Shown piece by piece: positions 6,684 to 11,693 of a stretch of DNA of 11,693 nt (the stretch's first letter is position 1; the number at the start of each line of letters is the position of its first letter). The position numbers were made by a program, and so were the translations under genes. The stretch spans positions 1 to 11,693 of the forward strand of contig CALLAG010000391.1 of the NCBI GenBank assembly GCA_938002705.1, written 5' to 3'. The notes under the pieces were generated by a model that ran no database searches, was not told the DNA's origin, and worked only from the letters and a program-made list of their open reading frames with translations. Origin of the DNA: an uncultured Saprospiraceae bacterium. GTDB taxonomy: Bacteria; Bacteroidota; Bacteroidia; Chitinophagales; Saprospiraceae.

Positions 6684-9600
6684 ATGGTCTTGAAAAATTA
6701 CATTTCAATTTTAACACTTATTCTTCTATGCTCATCAGTGGCTACGTCCAAGAGCTACTTCATAGGAGGAGACACTACAAGTTCATCAATATACTACAGC
6801 CTTGATGCTTGTAATGCGTTTGTCAATGCCGGAACACTTGCAGATTATTCTGAGTTTACTGGCGTCGCTACTAACGATCCAGGATGTACGACATTAGTAC
6901 CTATGGGTACAATCTACAGAACTGACCCAACGGTCAATACGCATTCTTGTACTCCTGGAGTAGGTGGTGCACCAGCTATGTGTGTAAGTTCTGATGACAG
7001 TTGTACTTACGACGGAGGCAACGTTAAGTCTATCAAGATTGAAGTAATGGTTATTCCAGGTCCTTCTGGAAGTGGAACACTCAGCGGATTATCATTCTAT
7101 GAGCAAGCACCAGCAATGTATGACTGGATAGCAGGTCCTTCTGGTGTCAATAACTATCCGACTCAGTATGGTATAAGAGTACTTAAGGATGGTACTGAGA
7201 TATTCAGACAAGAAGATAATGCGACTACGCAAGACTGGACGCTTGAGACATTTGATTTCTCAGATAACCCAGAGTTTACTGTTACTACTAATTCTTTCTT
7301 TACTATAGAATTATTGGGATATTGCCTGATAGGTAATGGTGCTATCGCCTCTGCATGGGATATCGATGAAGTAGTTATAACTTCTGAGTGCCAATCAGGG
7401 AATATATTAGGTGGTAGTCTTAATATCGTAGGTGGAGGTACTTCTATAGGTATCTGTGCTAATGATGGTATATCAGATGCATTTGATGTAGAACTTTCAG
7501 GTAATACTGGTGATGATGTAACTTATGTTATAACTGACGAAGACGGTAATTTTCTTAATATAGGTGGCGGACCTACTTTTGACCTTGAAGGTGCAGGAAG
7601 TGGTGTATGCTTTATATGGGCTGTATCTTCTGTAGGAACAGTAACGGGAGTAGAAGTAGGAAGTAATGTAAATGATGTCTTAGGATGTTTTGCATTATCT
7701 AATCCTATCGTCGTTACAAGAAATATGCAAGGTGGAGGAACATTAGCAACAACTGATGGATTCACCCAATTATCAATATGTGTAGGAGACGGTGTACCTA
7801 ATCCGATAGATGTAACTATCACTGGTAATACAGGATCTAACATGGCATGGGTAATTACTGATGCTGCTACAGGTGAGATATTAGGTCTACCAGCTGGTCC
7901 TCCATTTGATCTTGAAGGTGCTGGTATCGGTACATGTAATATATACAATATAAGTTATGAAGGTACTATTAATGGCCTCACAATGGGAGCTAACCTTAAT
8001 GATGTAAATGGTTGTTTCGGATTATCAAATCCTATCACTGTAGAAAGAACAACTGCTACTGCAGGATCTATAAGTGCTAATGGCCAGACAGTCTTTAATA
8101 TATGTTCCAGTGATGGTGTGCCAGACGTCATAGATGTGGATATCGTAGGCGCTGTAGGAACAGATGAAGCATTTATTACAGTAGATCAAAATGGAAATAT
8201 AGTAAGAGTACTTCTTGGTACTTCAACTATTGATTTTGATGGTTTCGGAAGTGGTACTTGTTTATTATACCATGTAAGCTATGATGGTACTATAAATGGT
8301 CTTGTAGAAGGCCAAAACATAAATGGAATCAATGGTTGTTTCGGAATATCAAATGCGATAACGGTAACGAAGCAGTCTACTACAGGTGGTGTATTCTCTA
8401 CAGGTAATCAGACATTCGTTTCTATATGCGAAGGCGATGGATCATCTGGACTATTAGAGACTACTCTTAATAATAATGTAGGTGCTAATGTTGATTACTT
8501 CTTAGCGGATAACAATGGTAACATTACGCAGTTTATTACAGGGCCTCCATTTGATTTTTCTGCTTTTGACAGAGGACGTTATACGTTATATGCATTCAGT
8601 TATGATGGAGCTGATTCAGGTTTAGCTGTAGGGCAGAATGTATCTACGTTAGTAGGTAACTGTAATGGATTATCTAATCCTATAACTGTATCAAAAGGAA
8701 GAGCAGTTGCTGGTACTATATCATCTCCACTTGGTGATAACTTCGATGTATGTGTACAAGGCAATGTAACTCAAGGAATAGAAATTAACTTAACAGGAGA
8801 AGATGTAGGAATATCAAGATGGATTATTACTGACATTAATGGTAACATAATCGGTCTTCCAGGCCCTCCACCTATCAACATAGAGTTAGCAGGCAATGTA
8901 CAGACGTGTCAGGTATATCACTTAGGTTATGATGCATTCTTTACAGGATTAGCATTAGGTTCTAATATCTCTGATTTTGATGGTTGTTTTGATTTATCTA
9001 ATCCGATAACAATTAATAAGTCTACGACTAATGGAGGAGTCCTTGCAGCAGCTGGTAATGTAACATCAGTTAATCTATGTAACAATGGTAGTGGTGTAAG
9101 TCCATTCAGCCTTACGTTAAACAACGCAGTAGGAACGAATCAACTCTACATAATCACTGATCAGAATAATAATATCATATCTACACAGACGAGTTCTGAT
9201 TTTGACTTCTCAAGTATAGCGACTGGTAACTATAGAATATATAATGCCTCTTATAATGGTACACTCTCAGGAGCGACTGCAGGATCTACTATATCAGCTG
9301 TAACAGCAGAATGTTTAGACCTATCTAACTTTGTAAGTGTAGCTAATAACTCAGTAACTGCTGGTACGATAAGCTCACCTCAAGGTGATAACTTCTCTAT
9401 CTGTGTAGGTAATGGTTCTTCAGATCCATTAGACTTTACAGTAACAGGAGGTTCTGCAGGAAGATGGTTAATCACTGACGCTAATGGCGTTATCGTAGAT
9501 CTACCTAATAACCCGCCATTTAACCTAACTGATAATAACTCAGGCACATGTGTCGTGTGGTACTTATTCAACGAAGGAGGAGTTACGGGACTTAATGTAG

Positions 9601-11282
9601 GAGCAAGTGCCTCTGATCTAACAGGATGCTTTATCCTTTCTAACCCCATTACAGTAACCAAGTCGGATGTCGATGGTGGTGTACTATCAACAGATAGTAA
9701 CACTACAAGTGTAACAGTATGTGTAGGAGACGGTACTCCTGATTTTGTAGATGTTGTATTAAATAATGCATCAGGTACAAGCAATCAGTGGATAATCACT
9801 GACGCTAATGGAAATATATTAGGACTTCCTATGGCTCCACCATTCGAATTTGATGGTGCAGGACTCGGAGCGTGTAATATATACAATGTATCATATGAAG
9901 GTACATTATCAGGCGCTACAGTAGGAAATAATATACAAAGCGTAACAGCTAATTGTATAGGATTATCTAATCCAGTAGTTGTTAATAGAATAATGGCAGA
10001 CGCTGGTACCATAAGTACTAACGGAGCGACTTCTGTAGAAGTATGTATAGATGATCCTAATGATACAGTACCTGTAACTGTCAATGGTGGAAGTACTAAT
10101 GGTGTAAAAGGCTGGATAATTACAGATGAGAATGGTGTAATCTTAGGACTACCTGCAGCATCACCATTTAGTTTTGCTGGTGCAGGAACAGGCATATGTA
10201 ACCTATACAGAATATGCAGTAATGGTACTGTAGATGGATTAGCTATGGGTAATAATATATCAGCACTGAGCGGATGTTTTGACTTATCTAATGCAATAGC
10301 TGTAACAAGAACAGAAGCTGGCCCAGGAGCAGTAACCACTTCTAAGTTGACTTTTAATTTAGATGCGTGCTACTCTGACAGTACTGATGGATCAGGTGGA
10401 GATTATAGTGAGTTCACAGCAGTAACGATGAATGATCCAGCTTGTACACAGTTCGGTGTATTAGGCGGTAACTTATATAGAAATGATCCTACAGTTAACA
10501 TGCACTCATGTACTGAAGGTGTCAATGGTTCTGTAGCAATGTGTGTAAGTTCACTAGATGACTGTACATTCGCTGATGACAGTGACTTAGCTATCAGATT
10601 CGATATACAAGTAACACCTGGAACAAGTGGTACAGGAAGTATAGATGCATTAAGCTTCCACGAACAAGCACCAGTTATGTACTCATGGATTAATGGTGCT
10701 TCTGGACCTAACAACTACCCAGTTAATTATGGTGTAAGAGTGCTTAAGGACGGTGTAGAAGTATTTAAGCAAGTAGGTATGGCTACTACAACTGATTGGA
10801 CATTAGAGTCATTTGACTTTTCTAATAATCCAGCATTTACAGTGTCATCAGCATCAGTATTTAGCTTTGAGTTATTAGGATACTGCTTAGTCGGTGCTAA
10901 TAGCACCGTAACAGCATGGGATGTAGATGATATCATGCTCACATCAAGTTGTGTTACTGGTGGAGAATGCGGTTCTACATTAGTAGAAGAAGAGGAGGAA
11001 GAAGAAGCAATTACAGAAGAAGAGGAAGAGTCTAATGCTCTTAACTTCAGAGTTGTACCTAACCCAGTACAAGACATGATGACAATAGAGACGAATCAAG
11101 TACCTATGGAAGGAACAATGATCTATGTATACGATAGAGTAGGAAGATTAGCAGATAGCTACAGCGTAACTCAGGAGAAGCTACAAGTAGAGTTAAGCAA
11201 GTACTCTGACGGATTCTACTACATAAGAATGATATCAGGTGGTCAGCAGATCACTCAGAAGTTCTTAAAGCAATCGAACTAA
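6684..11282 (+). CDS. Large secreted multi-repeat protein with T9SS sorting domain
   Basis: This is a 1532-residue exported protein, probably a surface or released adhesin-like or matrix protein; the function is inferred only from architecture. Order of parts: Sec signal (1-22; the Cys at 16 is not in a lipobox); a domain of about 200 residues (37-236) with eight Cys; nine tandem repeats (243-1211); a second copy of the first domain (1223-1423); an acidic linker with seven then five Glu (1435-1449); and a T9SS type A sorting domain (about 1451-1532, starting FRVVPNPVQD and ending QKFLKQSN). Repeats share a Cys-x-GDG start, a WIITDxNGxIxGLP core with PPF following, and an LSNPITV end. I recognise this repeat type from Saprospirales-like Bacteroidota but know no assigned function. 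The gene stands alone with its own promoter and terminator. The start ATG 6684 gives a good signal peptide. Confidence 0.93.
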   Translation: MVLKNYISILTLILLCSSVATSKSYFIGGDTTSSSIYYSLDACNAFVNAGTLADYSEFTGVATNDPGCTTLVPMGTIYRTDPTVNTHSCTPGVGGAPAMCVSSDDSCTYDGGNVKSIKIEVMVIPGPSGSGTLSGLSFYEQAPAMYDWIAGPSGVNNYPTQYGIRVLKDGTEIFRQEDNATTQDWTLETFDFSDNPEFTVTTNSFFTIELLGYCLIGNGAIASAWDIDEVVITSECQSGNILGGSLNIVGGGTSIGICANDGISDAFDVELSGNTGDDVTYVITDEDGNFLNIGGGPTFDLEGAGSGVCFIWAVSSVGTVTGVEVGSNVNDVLGCFALSNPIVVTRNMQGGGTLATTDGFTQLSICVGDGVPNPIDVTITGNTGSNMAWVITDAATGEILGLPAGPPFDLEGAGIGTCNIYNISYEGTINGLTMGANLNDVNGCFGLSNPITVERTTATAGSISANGQTVFNICSSDGVPDVIDVDIVGAVGTDEAFITVDQNGNIVRVLLGTSTIDFDGFGSGTCLLYHVSYDGTINGLVEGQNINGINGCFGISNAITVTKQSTTGGVFSTGNQTFVSICEGDGSSGLLETTLNNNVGANVDYFLADNNGNITQFITGPPFDFSAFDRGRYTLYAFSYDGADSGLAVGQNVSTLVGNCNGLSNPITVSKGRAVAGTISSPLGDNFDVCVQGNVTQGIEINLTGEDVGISRWIITDINGNIIGLPGPPPINIELAGNVQTCQVYHLGYDAFFTGLALGSNISDFDGCFDLSNPITINKSTTNGGVLAAAGNVTSVNLCNNGSGVSPFSLTLNNAVGTNQLYIITDQNNNIISTQTSSDFDFSSIATGNYRIYNASYNGTLSGATAGSTISAVTAECLDLSNFVSVANNSVTAGTISSPQGDNFSICVGNGSSDPLDFTVTGGSAGRWLITDANGVIVDLPNNPPFNLTDNNSGTCVVWYLFNEGGVTGLNVGASASDLTGCFILSNPITVTKSDVDGGVLSTDSNTTSVTVCVGDGTPDFVDVVLNNASGTSNQWIITDANGNILGLPMAPPFEFDGAGLGACNIYNVSYEGTLSGATVGNNIQSVTANCIGLSNPVVVNRIMADAGTISTNGATSVEVCIDDPNDTVPVTVNGGSTNGVKGWIITDENGVILGLPAASPFSFAGAGTGICNLYRICSNGTVDGLAMGNNISALSGCFDLSNAIAVTRTEAGPGAVTTSKLTFNLDACYSDSTDGSGGDYSEFTAVTMNDPACTQFGVLGGNLYRNDPTVNMHSCTEGVNGSVAMCVSSLDDCTFADDSDLAIRFDIQVTPGTSGTGSIDALSFHEQAPVMYSWINGASGPNNYPVNYGVRVLKDGVEVFKQVGMATTTDWTLESFDFSNNPAFTVSSASVFSFELLGYCLVGANSTVTAWDVDDIMLTSSCVTGGECGSTLVEEEEEEEAITEEEEESNALNFRVVPNPVQDMMTIETNQVPMEGTMIYVYDRVGRLADSYSVTQEKLQVELSKYSDGFYYIRMISGGQQITQKFLKQSN
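6792..7391 (+). repeat. N-terminal copy of the bookend domain (residues 37-236)
   Basis: It runs from YYSLDAC to VVITSEC. Landmarks shared with the C-terminal copy are LDAC, DYSEFT, DPTVN-HSC, AMCVSS, EQAP-MY-WI, NNYP, RVLKDG, DWTLE-FDFS, ELLGYCL and AWD-D. The Cys positions are the same in both copies. A hand alignment gives about 105 identical residues out of roughly 180, with a single one-residue gap. Confidence 0.88.
7410..10316 (+). repeat. Array of nine in-frame protein repeats of about 105-110 residues
   Basis: Unit starts in residues and bases: R1 243 (7410), R2 350 (7731), R3 460 (8061), R4 568 (8385), R5 676 (8709), R6 784 (9033), R7 893 (9360), R8 998 (9675), R9 1107 (10002), ending at 1211 (10316). 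The first Cys is kept in all nine (258, 366, 474, 582, 690, 799, 907, 1013, 1121), as is the last (335, 444, 552, 660, 768, 877, 982, 1091, 1198). The middle Cys is missing in R4 and R6. R4, R6 and R8 open with GGV-L/F, carry LNN after the first Cys, and end C-x-x-LSN. R5, R7 and R9, like R3, open with AG-T/S-IS and end GCF-x-(L/I)SN. Confidence 0.9.
10350..10952 (+). repeat. C-terminal copy of the bookend domain (residues 1223-1423)
   Basis: It runs from TFNLDAC to MLTSSC and is collinear with the N-terminal copy (constant offset of 1186-1187 residues). All the Cys of the N-terminal copy are matched. It lies directly after repeat 9 and before the Glu-rich linker. Confidence 0.88.
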
Positions 11283-11307
11283 TAGAATAATAAACCTCAA
11301 TGATACA

Positions 11308-11343
11308 AATGGCTGCTTCGTTTTCGAAGTGGCCATTTTTTTT
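11308..11343 (+). terminator. Strong intrinsic terminator of the repeat protein gene
   Basis: A 13-bp stem (11308-11320 with 11325-11337, two adjacent G/T wobbles) closes a TTTT loop. It is followed by a run of eight T (11336-11343, the first two being inside the stem). It lies 25 bases after the stop codon. Confidence 0.9.
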
Positions 11344-11371
11344 GGTTAATTTTAGATAGCGTTTATGAACG

Positions 11372-11545
11372 TTAGGTCTTAGTTATAGCCAATGAAAAAG
11401 AATAAAAAGCTACCCGCATTAACACATTTTCAAAGCCGCTCAAAACCAAGCCCTCAAAGTCAAATCTTTGTAAAAGAGCTAATTGGCTTAGACCTAAGAA
11501 ATTGTATCTTTTGGAAAATGGAATAAGAACGGTAATAGATGAAAT
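11372..11545. repeat. Probable dispersed intergenic repeat with imperfect inverted arms
   Basis: Left arm 11372-11393 (TTAGGTCT then AGCCAAT) and right arm 11482-11497 (ATTGGCT then AGACCTAA) are inverted copies; the left arm carries extra bases between its two halves. On the minus strand the segment is open for 57 codons and ends MRVAFYSFSLAITKT, a string I associate with conserved intergenic repeats in many Bacteroidota genomes. On the plus strand a 44-codon frame (11392-11526) overlaps it. I regard neither frame as a likely gene. Apart from this, the stretch from the terminator to 11538 shows nothing else firm. Confidence 0.45.
11483..11512 (+). promoter_or_regulatory. Candidate promoter in front of the hsdR-like fragment
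   Basis: TTG (11483-11485), a 19-base spacer, then TATCTTTT (11505-11512), one mismatch from TAnnTTTG. It lies 26 bases before ATG 11539. The TTG falls inside the right arm of the inverted repeat. This is a consensus match only. Confidence 0.3.
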
Positions 11546-11679
11546 TTAATGAAGATACCAGAGTTAAGATTCCTACAATTCTACATTTGGTTAGATTAGG
11601 TTACAATTACCTTTCTTTAAATAACGCTAACTGGGATGTTGATAGTAATATTTTCAGGGATGTTTTTCTTGATAGCTAA
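11539..11679 (+). pseudogene. N-terminal fragment of a type I restriction endonuclease HsdR-like subunit, stopped after 46 codons
   Basis: ATG 11539 opens a 46-residue frame beginning MKFNEDTRVKIPTILHLVRL. It continues with GYNYLSLNN, NWDVDSNIF and RDVFLDS, then TAA at 11677-11679. The EDTRVKIP-LH-RLGY-YLSL start with a WD..TNIF-like step is what I know from the beginning of one branch of type I restriction R subunits, which are normally about 1000 residues long. HsdR is the ATP-driven DNA translocase and nuclease of the restriction complex. Here the frame stops where the family would continue. Only 14 bases follow in the window, so I cannot tell whether the rest of the gene continues in another frame (disabled or frameshifted gene), is deleted, or whether the stop is a sequencing error. 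The family call rests on recognition of about 40 residues. Confidence 0.55.
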
Positions 11680-11693
11680 TTTTTATTACAAAA

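Noticed and set aside
6729..6731. Cys16 of the large protein as a lipoprotein anchor
   Set aside because: The residues before it (ILL) do not make a lipobox, and a normal signal peptidase I site (SVA) follows. The T9SS tail fits a Sec-exported, non-lipidated precursor.
7523..11077. Five long minus-strand open frames (65-184 codons) opposite the repeat protein gene
   Set aside because: They lie antisense to a clear repeat-containing gene, recur with its repeat period, and translate to low-complexity Pro/Ser/Leu/Thr-rich text. They are shadows of the codon use on the other strand.
11371..11500. GTTAGGT and ACCTAAG as integron attC-like core sites
   Set aside because: They occur in the wrong order and orientation for attC (RYYYAAC should come first and GTTRRRY last), and the second does not end in AAC. 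They are explained as inverted repeat arms.
11392..11526. 44-codon plus-strand frame starting MKKNKKLPALTHF
   Set aside because: It overlaps the putative dispersed repeat and its inverted arms. The minus-strand frame of the same segment is equally open, and no family is recognised.

Overview
The window looks like chromosome from an AT-rich member of the Bacteroidota that has a type IX secretion system (T9SS). Two proteins end in a Por-type C-terminal sorting domain, and two others carry Bacteroidota-style lipoprotein or Sec signals. There are no Shine-Dalgarno sequences in front of the genes. A promoter of the Bacteroidota form TTG-N17-TAnnTTTG precedes the largest gene. The combination of MopE-like motifs, long repeats ending in LSNPITV and an S46 peptidase is what I would expect from a Saprospirales-like aquatic bacterium. 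That placement is an inference from family memory, not a measured one.

Layout: positions 3-461 hold the C-terminal end of a T9SS-exported protein with a MopE-type metal-binding motif. Three plus-strand genes follow: a DUF1835 protein with a TTG start (539-1288), an unrecognised 82-residue protein (1421-1669) and a small lipoprotein with an EGF-like scrap (1754-2287). A hairpin terminator at 2348-2380 separates these from two minus-strand exopeptidase genes. These are an S46 dipeptidyl-peptidase of DPP7 type (2407-4482) and a lipoprotein M1 aminopeptidase of the leukotriene-A4-hydrolase branch (4572-6482). A 201-base AT-rich divergent region (6483-6683) contains the promoter of the main gene of the window.

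The main gene (6684-11282) encodes a 1532-residue secreted protein. It has a signal peptide, a roughly 200-residue domain, nine repeats of about 105-110 residues, a second copy of the first domain, an acidic Glu run and a T9SS tail. From repeat 3 onward the repeats alternate between two types, so the real unit of duplication appears to be a pair of about 215 residues. A strong terminator (11308-11343) closes the gene.

The last 350 bases change character. They hold a sequence that looks like a dispersed Bacteroidota intergenic repeat with imperfect inverted arms. Abutting it is a 46-codon reading frame that reads as the extreme N-terminus of a type I restriction enzyme HsdR subunit, cut short by a stop codon. 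The right edge may therefore be the start of a degraded or frameshifted restriction-modification locus.

How the genes work together: the two minus-strand exopeptidases fit a joint role in trimming external peptides to dipeptides and amino acids in the periplasm or at the membrane. The two T9SS cargoes are surface or secreted proteins that share an export route. I see no functional link between them and the small plus-strand genes.
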